From: CAADGU01 sp964467705
GTDB lineage: Bacteria; Chloroflexota; Anaerolineae; Promineifilales; Promineifilaceae
DNA length: 39,706 bases
Direction: 5' to 3'
Assembly: GCA_964467705.1 (NCBI GenBank)
Contig: CAYXUZ010000044.1
Span: forward strand, 1-39,706
Both the position numbers and the translations under genes were made by a program. Below the pieces are notes generated by a model. That model did no database searches. It saw only the letters and a program-made list of their open reading frames with translations, and was not told the origin of the DNA. Positions 31,664-38,818 of the stretch are shown here, one piece after another (position 1 is the first letter of the stretch; the number at the start of each line of letters is the position of its first letter).

Positions 31664-33046
31664 CTAAAACTGCGGCAGCACATGGGCAAACTGCGTCAGG
31701 TAATCATCCAGAATGGCGCGGGCACGGCCGATATCGTTGATCATCGGGTCGAGCAGGAGCGTTTGCAGGGCCAGGTGGCGGTCGCCGGTCACGGCCGTGT
31801 CCACCACCAGTTCCACCAGCGCCGCCTCCCGCCGCAGCAGTTCGGCTATCGCTTCCGGCATCTCGCCGATGTGGACGCCCTGCACCCCCATGCCGCTGAC
31901 CAGCGCCGGAATCTCCACAATTGTCTCGGCCGGCAGGTTGGCAATCGCCCCCCGGTTGGGGATATTCACTGCTTCATCGTAGTAGTTCTCGTTACCAGCG
32001 ATACCGGTGATCAACTCCACCGCTCCTTCACTGTGTGCCTCGCGCATCCCCGCTACCGGCATCACCCCGTCCGCCATCTGGCGCATCATCCCGTGCAAAA
32101 AGTCCCGCGCTGCCTCGTTGCCGCCCCAGTCGTAGAGCGGCACCTGGTACGTTTGCCACGGTTTCGCCAGGGGATCATGCAGCCAGGGCAGGTACTCCAC
32201 CAAATGCGTATCGCCGGGAATGGGTAAGCGGCCAAAGATGCGGAACAGGTCTAACGAAAACGGTTCCAGCGTCGGCGGCGCATCCGCCAGCGCCGCCCGT
32301 AGCGCCGGGTATAAATCCTCGCCCGTCACCTTATCCCGAATATCCATCAGCCAGATGAAGTGGTTCAGACCGGCAGACTTGATGTGGAAATGGGCACGGC
32401 CGTAACTCGCCATCTCGTGTATCGTGCCCACATTACCAGGATCGGAATGCAAGTTCACGCCTGGTGGTACAGGGATGTCGTATCGTTCGCGCAGGAGTAC
32501 GGCCGTCAGCCCATAACCCACGTTGATCTGGTGACACTTGCCTACGGTCTTGATACGGCTGAATTTGCTCACGGCGCGGGTGATACGCGGCAGCGGATTG
32601 CTGAAATTGATGAGCCAGGCATCCGGGCACAACGCTTCCATGTCGCGCACAATTTCCATGAAAGGCGGAATCTGGCGGCAGGCGTGCATCAGCCCACCCG
32701 GCCCGCCATTTTCGCCATACGGCTGGCGCAGGCCGTGTTTGAGGGGGATCTCCCAATCCATCCGCCACAGTTCTTCGCGCGGCGGCACTTCAATGGAGAC
32801 AATGACAAAATCCATCCCGGCCAACACCTCCCGCCGGTTGGTGCTGGCGCGGATGTGCATCTCCGCGCCCCAGGCGTCGTTCATCCGTTCGGCCACACGG
32901 ACGACGGTGGTCAACGCTTCTTCATTGAAGTCAACCAGCGCCAGTGTACTGCCGCGCAGCTTTGGCTCGCGCATAAGGGTGGCTAACGTCGTCGGCCCAA
33001 AACTGGCGCTGCCCGCGCCGATGATGACAATTTTGGTGGGGTTCAT
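31664..33046 (-). CDS. Glycoside hydrolase family 4 (NAD-dependent alpha-glucosidase/alpha-galactosidase type, 460 aa)
   Basis: GH4 enzymes cleave glycosides by an NAD- and metal-dependent oxidation/elimination mechanism. The N-terminal Rossmann motif GAGSASFGP (10-18) binds NAD. NFSNP (147-151), the metal-binding C171-H172 in VGKCHQINVGYG, and N228-H229 in AGLNHFIW match the family. The Gly-Xaa-Cys-His pattern is that of the AglA/MelA group rather than the 6-phospho-alpha-glucosidases. I use the ATG at 33044-33046 (MNPTKIVIIGAG), which begins right at the Rossmann strand; an upstream ATG at 33097 would add 17 residues coded by a palindrome. Its place ahead of pgi and zwf suggests it feeds liberated hexose towards glucose 6-phosphate, though a hexokinase is not in the window. 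Confidence 0.88.
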   Translation of the reverse strand: MNPTKIVIIGAGSASFGPTTLATLMREPKLRGSTLALVDFNEEALTTVVRVAERMNDAWGAEMHIRASTNRREVLAGMDFVIVSIEVPPREELWRMDWEIPLKHGLRQPYGENGGPGGLMHACRQIPPFMEIVRDMEALCPDAWLINFSNPLPRITRAVSKFSRIKTVGKCHQINVGYGLTAVLLRERYDIPVPPGVNLHSDPGNVGTIHEMASYGRAHFHIKSAGLNHFIWLMDIRDKVTGEDLYPALRAALADAPPTLEPFSLDLFRIFGRLPIPGDTHLVEYLPWLHDPLAKPWQTYQVPLYDWGGNEAARDFLHGMMRQMADGVMPVAGMREAHSEGAVELITGIAGNENYYDEAVNIPNRGAIANLPAETIVEIPALVSGMGVQGVHIGEMPEAIAELLRREAALVELVVDTAVTGDRHLALQTLLLDPMINDIGRARAILDDYLTQFAHVLPQF

Positions 33047-33065
33047 ATACCTCTCCTGGTTATGT

Positions 33066-33094
33066 GTAGAGACGTTGCAATGCAACGTCTCTAC
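33066..33094. repeat. 29-bp near-perfect palindrome between divergent genes
   Basis: GTAGAGACGTTGCA (33066-33079) and TGCAACGTCTCTAC (33081-33094) pair perfectly around a single A. It lies in the gap between the GH4 gene (leftward) and the WD40 lipoprotein gene (rightward). Very similar GTAGAGACGTTGCA-type palindromes are familiar to me from cyanobacterial and Chloroflexota intergenic DNA. A role as an operator for both genes or as a mobile palindromic element is possible. Confidence 0.75.
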
Positions 33095-33208
33095 CACAAT
33101 TTTACGGCCGTGATTATACCCCTTGTTGTCGCTGGTGAGAGGTTCGGATACAGTTCCGCATCAAAGGAAATTACACCATCACTTACAGCCAAGCTAAGAC
33201 AAATCACA

Positions 33209-35608
33209 ATGAAATTCCACGTTATTCTCTTTCTCATACTTTTATGGTTGGTTTTCTCCGCGGGCATATCAGCCTGTCAGGATGATCCGCGTCAAGTTAA
33301 CCAAGACTATCCAACGGTTGTTTCTGACTTAGCCACCTCTGAAGCCAACGTTAGTATGCTATCCGCAACGCTGGTCGCACATCAAACCCAACCAACAAGT
33401 ACCCCTGATAGCCTTGATGAGTTAGCCAGTATGCAGGCTACAGCTATGACTTTACGAACCGAGGTAGAAGCCCAGGCAAACACGATACTGGCCCATCAAA
33501 TTGCAGCTTTGTCTCTTACAAAACTGGAAACGGACTTTGAAACGGCCGTTTTACTGGCAATTGAAGCTAATCAGTTGGCAGATACATCTACCACACGTAG
33601 CAGTTTGCTCTATGCCTTTCAACACAACCCCCGCTTACAAAATGTCATTCGATTTACAGATGTAGGTGGGGTTCAAGATGTCGCTTTTAGTCCAGACGGC
33701 CGTTACCTCGCTCTGGCCCATGGAGGTGGACAACTACTGCTTTATGATTTGTTTGCAGACAGGCTTATTGGCGAACTACTCCCCGGATTATCAGAGGAGT
33801 TTGCTGGTGAAGGCGATGGGTATCCTACCGTTGCCTTCAGCCCTGACGGACAATTCCTGGTAGGAACAAATCCGACTTCTTCGTCTGAAAATGAAAACAA
33901 AATTGTTATCTGGGATTTTGCCACACAGCAGATAGTTGCCACAAGCCCCCACATTGTTCTTGACGCTATCTTTCTTCCTGAAGAGAACTATCTTGTCACT
34001 CACGATTATAAAGGGGTTACTGTCTGGGATTTTTCTGGAGGAAACCTTGAAGAAGTGTCAAATCTTCCTGTACCCCAAGATAGTTGGGAATCAGGCTTAA
34101 GCAGTATGGCTGGTCATCCAGATGGAGAAATCATTGCTCTTGGATACCGTGTCGGTACGATCAATTTGTGGAATCCTTTCACAAATGAGTTATCCAGCCT
34201 TTCTTCAATGATCCAGGCCGACTACATCTACAATCTGGTATTCAATCCCGACGGAACAATCCTTGCCATTAGCATCCCCGGACAGATCATTTTGTGGGAT
34301 ATGGTGAATAATCAAGCCTTTGGCATCATTTCCCACAATTCCTCTGCCGTTAGTTTTAGCCAGGATGGGCAATCGCTTTTGTCAATCGGCGGTGATGAAT
34401 CTCTTTACTTATGGGATGTCGCAACCCAGGCCCCAATAGGAGAGCCGTTTACCCGATGGGGAAATAGCCATCTTCTGGCTGGCGCAGCCCTGCATCCTGA
34501 TGGGCAAATCATAGCCTCCATCTACCAAAATCGGACAGCAATCTTGTGGGACGCAACGGCTACATCTCGCTTAGGCCAGGCGTTAGCACACTTTCCAATA
34601 GAAGAACAAACGGGTTTGTATTACAGTGAAGCGTTTGTAGATGATGATAACACCTTGTTAGCAAGCAATTCTAACGGGGCGTTGGCTTCGTTGGATATTT
34701 CAACAGGTCAGGTGATTTCAACGACTCCTGGGTATGCCGATCCGAATTTGCGCGATGTTGTGTTTAACGAAAATTACACCATTGCTGCAACACACATCTA
34801 TACGAACGAAGTTAGTACGATTACCCTCTATGATGTAAGACAAGACCGACCCATAGGACAACCCATACAGCAGATCGATTTTGTATCTGCTCTCGCTTTT
34901 ACGCCCGACGGTACAAGGTTGGTGACCGGCGATACAAAAGGGTTGTTGCGATTTTACGATTCTGCTTCTGGGCTGATAATTGGCGAACCCTTTCAAGACC
35001 ACGCCCGTGCCGTAGAAACACTCGCATTTAATCTTGATGGGCAAATAGTAGCCTCTGGGTCATATGACGAAATTCACCTGCGAGATGTAACAACTTTCGA
35101 ATTGGTTGCACCACCAATATCTGCTAATGGTGACCAACTAATTTTTCATCCTATCGATAATACCCTCATAGTTATAAGGTTTGGAGGATCACCTATTTAC
35201 GCATGGGACACAACTAGCGGAGAATTAAAGGGAAATCTAACAGAGAGGGGGGAAGTGATGGGTCTGGTTTTTAGTCCAGATGGCCAGTATATAACTTCGG
35301 CGGAACTTGAGTATATCAATTATGGTAGTCGAGCGCGTTTTACAGCTATCCGGGAAGCGGATAGCTGGTTGCAAATTGGGCCAAGCCTTGATTGGCATTG
35401 GCATCCAGTTTTCAATCACGATGGTTCTCTTCTAGCGACAACATATCTTAAAGATGGCCGTACCACCGAGATAGTTCTGTGGGATATGCGGGTAGAAACC
35501 TGGCGAGAAAAGGCTTGTCAGACTATCAATCAAAATTTGACAACAGAGCAATGGAAACTTTATTTTGGTGACAGACCTTATGAAAAAACCTGCCCTGCTT
35601 GGCCATGA
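33209..35608 (+). CDS. WD40-repeat lipoprotein (799 aa)
   Basis: Probable exported, membrane-attached beta-propeller protein. The chosen ATG (33209) gives MKFHVILFLILLWLVFSAG and then ISAC, a lipobox-like signal peptide with Cys24 as lipid site. An upstream frame to 33062 has no such signal and reads through a palindrome. A helical segment follows (about residues 75-140), with LALEANQLADT as seen in other Chloroflexota WD40 proteins. The rest is a WD40 propeller, about 13 blades, with repeated (F/L)SPDG...LA motifs and ILWD/LWDV ends (IVIWDF, IILWDMV, LYLWDV, AILWDATA, IVLWDM). It ends with WREKACQTINQNLTTEQWKLYFGDRPYEKTC, a tail typical of WD40 proteins in these phyla. Only two octamer copies lie here, both near the start. 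Confidence 0.85.
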   Translation: MKFHVILFLILLWLVFSAGISACQDDPRQVNQDYPTVVSDLATSEANVSMLSATLVAHQTQPTSTPDSLDELASMQATAMTLRTEVEAQANTILAHQIAALSLTKLETDFETAVLLAIEANQLADTSTTRSSLLYAFQHNPRLQNVIRFTDVGGVQDVAFSPDGRYLALAHGGGQLLLYDLFADRLIGELLPGLSEEFAGEGDGYPTVAFSPDGQFLVGTNPTSSSENENKIVIWDFATQQIVATSPHIVLDAIFLPEENYLVTHDYKGVTVWDFSGGNLEEVSNLPVPQDSWESGLSSMAGHPDGEIIALGYRVGTINLWNPFTNELSSLSSMIQADYIYNLVFNPDGTILAISIPGQIILWDMVNNQAFGIISHNSSAVSFSQDGQSLLSIGGDESLYLWDVATQAPIGEPFTRWGNSHLLAGAALHPDGQIIASIYQNRTAILWDATATSRLGQALAHFPIEEQTGLYYSEAFVDDDNTLLASNSNGALASLDISTGQVISTTPGYADPNLRDVVFNENYTIAATHIYTNEVSTITLYDVRQDRPIGQPIQQIDFVSALAFTPDGTRLVTGDTKGLLRFYDSASGLIIGEPFQDHARAVETLAFNLDGQIVASGSYDEIHLRDVTTFELVAPPISANGDQLIFHPIDNTLIVIRFGGSPIYAWDTTSGELKGNLTERGEVMGLVFSPDGQYITSAELEYINYGSRARFTAIREADSWLQIGPSLDWHWHPVFNHDGSLLATTYLKDGRTTEIVLWDMRVETWREKACQTINQNLTTEQWKLYFGDRPYEKTCPAWP

Positions 35609-35751
35609 CAGTCACGCAAGTATGCCCATATCATACTTTGCAAGCAGCTTGTGACCTTATGATAAAATTCATGTGATAAATCTAAAGGGATAAAGATTGA
35701 TGGGGATGTATACGGCCGTCATCAAACAAACAAATGATTAGGAGTGTACAA

Positions 35752-36096
35752 ATGATTGAATTAACCATTCAAGTTCCAGATAATTTGGCCGAAGAATTAA
35801 CCTCAGTTGAGGAACGTTTGCCAGAGATTCTTGCATATGGGCTGAACCAGCTTACCCCTCTGCCGAACCAAGTTTATCGGGATGTGCTTAACTTTCTGAT
35901 CAGTCAACCTTCACCAAAGGAACTCATAGAGTTTGTGCCTTCACCAGAAATACAAGCACATGTGAGCGAACTTTTGGAGAAAAATCGGACGGGTACGCTT
36001 ACATCAATCGAAGAAAGTGAACTGGATGAGTACATGCATATTAACCATTTGGTTACGATGCTAAAAGCGCGCGCTTTACCATATCTAACTGATTAA
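35752..36096 (+). CDS. Small protein paired with HNH endonuclease (114 aa)
   Basis: Starts MIELTIQVPDNLAEELTSVEERLPEILAYGLNQL, a beta strand followed by helices, with a predicted strand-helix-helix start like many antitoxin or DNA-binding partners. The middle carries SQPSPKELIEFVPSPEIQ and a helical end with LLEKNRTGTLTSIEESELDEYMHINHLVTMLKARA. The ATG at 35752 is supported by GGAG 7 bases upstream; the in-frame ATG at 35734 is not. It ends 5 bases before the HNH gene, so they form a pair. I recall similar neighbour pairs from cyanobacteria and Chloroflexota. Whether this is an antitoxin is inference. No octamer occurs inside the gene. Confidence 0.7.
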   Translation: MIELTIQVPDNLAEELTSVEERLPEILAYGLNQLTPLPNQVYRDVLNFLISQPSPKELIEFVPSPEIQAHVSELLEKNRTGTLTSIEESELDEYMHINHLVTMLKARALPYLTD

Positions 36097-36101
36097 CTTG
36101 A

Positions 36102-36512
36102 ATGTCATCCTCTCCCATCCCAAACAAACTGCGCACGGCCGTCATTGAGCGAGCCAACGGCCGTTGCGAATACTGCCACAAACCCCCGGTCTCATTTTTT
36201 GCCCATGAAGTTGATCACATTATTGCCCGTAAACATGGGGGCAAAACAGTATTGGAGAATCTGGCATTTGCCTGTTTTGAGTGTAATCGAAACAAGGGCA
36301 GTGATATTGCCTCGCTCGATCCAAATTCAGGCGAATTGACCCCCCTTTTTAACCCACGTACCCAAAACTGGCATGACCATTTCCAATTAAGTATGGGTAG
36401 AATTGAACCGCTCACACGCTCTGGTCGGGTCACTGTCTTCCTGCTTCAATTAAACGACGAAGAACGCATCCAGGAGCGCATAGCACTGAGAGTAGGAATG
36501 GAACGCAGTTAA
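36102..36512 (+). CDS. HNH endonuclease (136 aa)
   Basis: Predicted HNH nuclease. It shows the zinc-binding CxxC pairs (RCEYC at about residues 22-25 and CFEC at about 62-65), the catalytic EVDHIIARKHGG with the general-base His, and LENLAFACFECNRNKGSD with the conserved Asn and Asn/His region of the ββα-metal fold. The C-terminal part (LFNPRTQNWHDHFQL) is typical of this small-HNH subfamily. Two octamer copies lie in its first 60 bases, encoding Arg-Thr-Ala-Val and Ala-Asn-Gly-Arg-Cys. The two-gene layout with the 114-residue protein 5 bases upstream suggests either a restriction/defence role or a toxin-like pair. I cannot tell which. Confidence 0.85.
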   Translation: MSSSPIPNKLRTAVIERANGRCEYCHKPPVSFFAHEVDHIIARKHGGKTVLENLAFACFECNRNKGSDIASLDPNSGELTPLFNPRTQNWHDHFQLSMGRIEPLTRSGRVTVFLLQLNDEERIQERIALRVGMERS

Positions 36513-36558
36513 ACACGGATTCTGCGAATTTTCGCGGATAAACTTATCGGTGGACACA

Positions 36559-38154
36559 ATGGCAGACAAATATGACGTAATCATCATTGGCGGGGGGCAT
36601 AATGGGTTGGTGGCGGCGGGCTACCTGGCGCGGGCCGGCAAACGGGTGCTGGTGCTGGAACGGCGGCATCTGGTGGGCGGCGCCAGCGTGACGGAGGAGA
36701 TTTTCCCCGGCTTCAAGTTCTCCGTTTTCTCCTACGTGGTCAGCCTGTTTCGGCCAGAAATTATCCGCGATTTGAAGCTGCCGCAGCATGGGCTGACCAT
36801 TTTGCCGCTAGAAAGTACGCTGACGCCGCTGCCCGACGGCCGTTTCCTCTATCGCGGCAACGACCATTGGGAATCGCTGCGCAGCATCGCCCAGTTCAGC
36901 CAACGGGATGCGGATGGGTATGACGAGTACGGCCGTAACATGTACTTCATGGCCAAAGCCGTCAAATACATCCTGGGCATCATCCCGCCCGACCCTACCA
37001 GCTTCAAACCAGGGGAATTGTTGGGGCTGGCCAACCTGGGCCGCCACTTCCTGGGGCTGGGCGAAGAAAAGCTGTACCTGCTGGCGAAACTGATGACGAT
37101 GAGCGCGGCCGATTTTGTGGCCCAATGGTTTGAATCAGAGCCGCTGCGGGCCACCCTTTCGGCCAGCGGCATCATCGGCACCTTCATGGGGCCACGCTCG
37201 CCCGGTTCCGCCTACGTGCTGCTGCACCATTACATGGGCGAGATTGACGGAGCGTACCGCGCCTGGGGCTTCCACAAAGGGGGTACGGGTGGTCTGGCGG
37301 AGACATTGGCGCGGGCGGCCCAATCCTTTGGCGCGGAGATCAAGGTGAATGCGGCGGTGAAGGAGGTGGTGGTGCGGCACGGCCGTGCTACCGGCGTCGC
37401 TCTGGAAAACGGCGACGAATACCAGGCCGATGTGGTCATCTCCAGCCTGGACCCCAAATTGACCTTCCTCAAACTGGTAGATGAAAAAGAATTACCCGGC
37501 GATCTGGTGGCCGGTATTCGCAAGTTCAACATTTACGGCTCGTCCGGCAAGGTGAATCTGGCGCTGGCTGGGCTGCCCGACCTGGCGGGCAACCCCATGC
37601 AGCAGTTGGGTCACGCCAGCCGCCGCCTGATGGCCGGGGCCATCTCCATCAGCCCCCACACCGACTACCTGGAACGGGCCTTTGACCATGCCAAATACGG
37701 GGAGTTCAGCGCACGGCCGTACATAGACATCATCCTCCCCTCCATGATTGACCCGGAGATGGCCCCGCCGGGCAAACACGTCATGTCCTGTTTTGTGCAG
37801 TACGCACCGTACAATCTGGCGGGCGGCTGGAATGATGCCCAACGGGATGCTTTTGGCGACGCGGTAGTGAACACGCTGGCTGAGTTTTTCCCCCACATCA
37901 AAGAGTTGATTTTGCACCGACAGGTGTTGACGCCGGTAGATATTGAACGCACCACCGGCTTATCGCAGGGCAACATTTTCCAGGGTGAATTGAGCCTGTC
38001 GCAACTATTATTCCTGCGGCCGGCGGCCGGTTATGCCAAATACCGCACCCCCATCAAAGGGTACTGGCAGTGCGGCTCCGGCACCCATCCCGGCGGCGGC
38101 ATCATGGGTGCGCCGGGACGGTTGGCGGCCTTAGAAGTGTTGAAGGAAATTTAG
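36559..38154 (+). CDS. FAD-dependent oxidoreductase, PYROXD2/phytoene-desaturase-like (531 aa)
   Basis: Starts with the FAD-binding Rossmann motif IIIGGGHNGLVAAGYLARAG (8-27), followed by LVLERRHLVGGASVTEEIFPGF (31-52), as in the CrtI/PYROXD2 superfamily. A cap region with the dimer or membrane-contact helices lies in the middle, and a C-terminal second nucleotide-binding segment ends GTHPGGGIMGAPGRLAA. Length is normal for this group. The substrate is unknown; the superfamily includes carotenoid desaturases and all-trans-retinol saturases. The ATG at 36559 is used in preference to an in-frame GTG at 36550. A paralog with the same N-terminus follows at 38819 after an AT-rich lipoprotein gene. 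Confidence 0.85.
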   Translation: MADKYDVIIIGGGHNGLVAAGYLARAGKRVLVLERRHLVGGASVTEEIFPGFKFSVFSYVVSLFRPEIIRDLKLPQHGLTILPLESTLTPLPDGRFLYRGNDHWESLRSIAQFSQRDADGYDEYGRNMYFMAKAVKYILGIIPPDPTSFKPGELLGLANLGRHFLGLGEEKLYLLAKLMTMSAADFVAQWFESEPLRATLSASGIIGTFMGPRSPGSAYVLLHHYMGEIDGAYRAWGFHKGGTGGLAETLARAAQSFGAEIKVNAAVKEVVVRHGRATGVALENGDEYQADVVISSLDPKLTFLKLVDEKELPGDLVAGIRKFNIYGSSGKVNLALAGLPDLAGNPMQQLGHASRRLMAGAISISPHTDYLERAFDHAKYGEFSARPYIDIILPSMIDPEMAPPGKHVMSCFVQYAPYNLAGGWNDAQRDAFGDAVVNTLAEFFPHIKELILHRQVLTPVDIERTTGLSQGNIFQGELSLSQLLFLRPAAGYAKYRTPIKGYWQCGSGTHPGGGIMGAPGRLAALEVLKEI

Positions 38155-38186
38155 AGATTGGAGGGTGTAAAATCCGTAGGGAAGCT

Positions 38187-38804
38187 ATGAAGAAATCATG
38201 GACTGTCGTATTTTTGATTTGTTTTGCTTTGCTTTTGTTGATTGGTTGTGCAAGAAATGAAGATGAAACAATCCCCAGAACATATTATGAATCTCTTGCT
38301 TTGGATACGCCTGAATTAGCTGTTGAGACGTTTGTAGATGCCTTCCAAAAAGATAATTTTGAAGCTCTTTATTTGATTTTTGCGCCGAATACGCAGAGGC
38401 AAATTACGAACAGTATAAATCTTTTGCAATATCAAGATTTTGTAAAAGCTACTGATTATGAGGAAGCTAATGAGATCGCATCCGATTCGGTACAATCCAG
38501 ACCGTTGAATGAATGGGAACATATGACCACTGGTTATCGTTTCGATTCCCTCATGCTGGTTGCCAGGCAACATTCAGCTTTTCTTATTGACTTGAGCGGA
38601 CATGTCTCTATCTTGCGTACCGTTGACTTTGTTGATGACGATGGGAAAGTGTTTGCAGATGTAATTACCGATGTTGAAGGGATTGATGGCGAGGTTGTTT
38701 TTCGCATGGAACAAGCCCCAAGTGGGCGGTGGCGGGTAGGTCAAGTCATCCTACCTGGGGGGGATGAGGATCGAGTCCCCTGGTCTGTACCAGCTAAAGA
38801 ATAG
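38187..38804 (+). CDS. Small lipoprotein with an NTF2-like domain (205 aa), AT-rich
   Basis: The ATG at 38187 (AGGGA 5 bases upstream) gives a lipoprotein signal peptide MKKSWTVVFLICFALLLLIG followed by C21 (lipobox Leu-Ile-Gly-Cys). After a short linker, PELAVETFVDAFQKDNFEALYLIFAP begins a region that looks NTF2-like (a helix pair, then a beta-rich stretch to the end). Such domains serve as binding or immunity-type accessory modules. It has no octamer copy and is clearly more AT-rich than its neighbours, with a different codon look, so recent transfer is likely. It separates two related FAD oxidoreductase genes. The longer frame from 38070 overlaps the previous gene and is rejected. Confidence 0.75.
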   Translation: MKKSWTVVFLICFALLLLIGCARNEDETIPRTYYESLALDTPELAVETFVDAFQKDNFEALYLIFAPNTQRQITNSINLLQYQDFVKATDYEEANEIASDSVQSRPLNEWEHMTTGYRFDSLMLVARQHSAFLIDLSGHVSILRTVDFVDDDGKVFADVITDVEGIDGEVVFRMEQAPSGRWRVGQVILPGGDEDRVPWSVPAKE

Positions 38805-38818
38805 CCAAACAGGAAATT

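Noticed and set aside
31598..33113. Three rightward ORFs of about 190-210 codons opposite the GH4 gene
   Set aside because: They are overlapping antisense frames of a gene with clear NAD- and metal-binding motifs, and none resembles a protein family.
33062..33208. Upstream start for the WD40 lipoprotein
   Set aside because: The extra 49 residues would be coded by a palindrome and contain no signal, whereas the ATG at 33209 begins a lipoprotein signal peptide.
38070..38186. Upstream start for the lipoprotein at 38187
   Set aside because: It overlaps the end of the oxidoreductase gene out of frame, while 38187 has a ribosome site and starts a lipoprotein signal.
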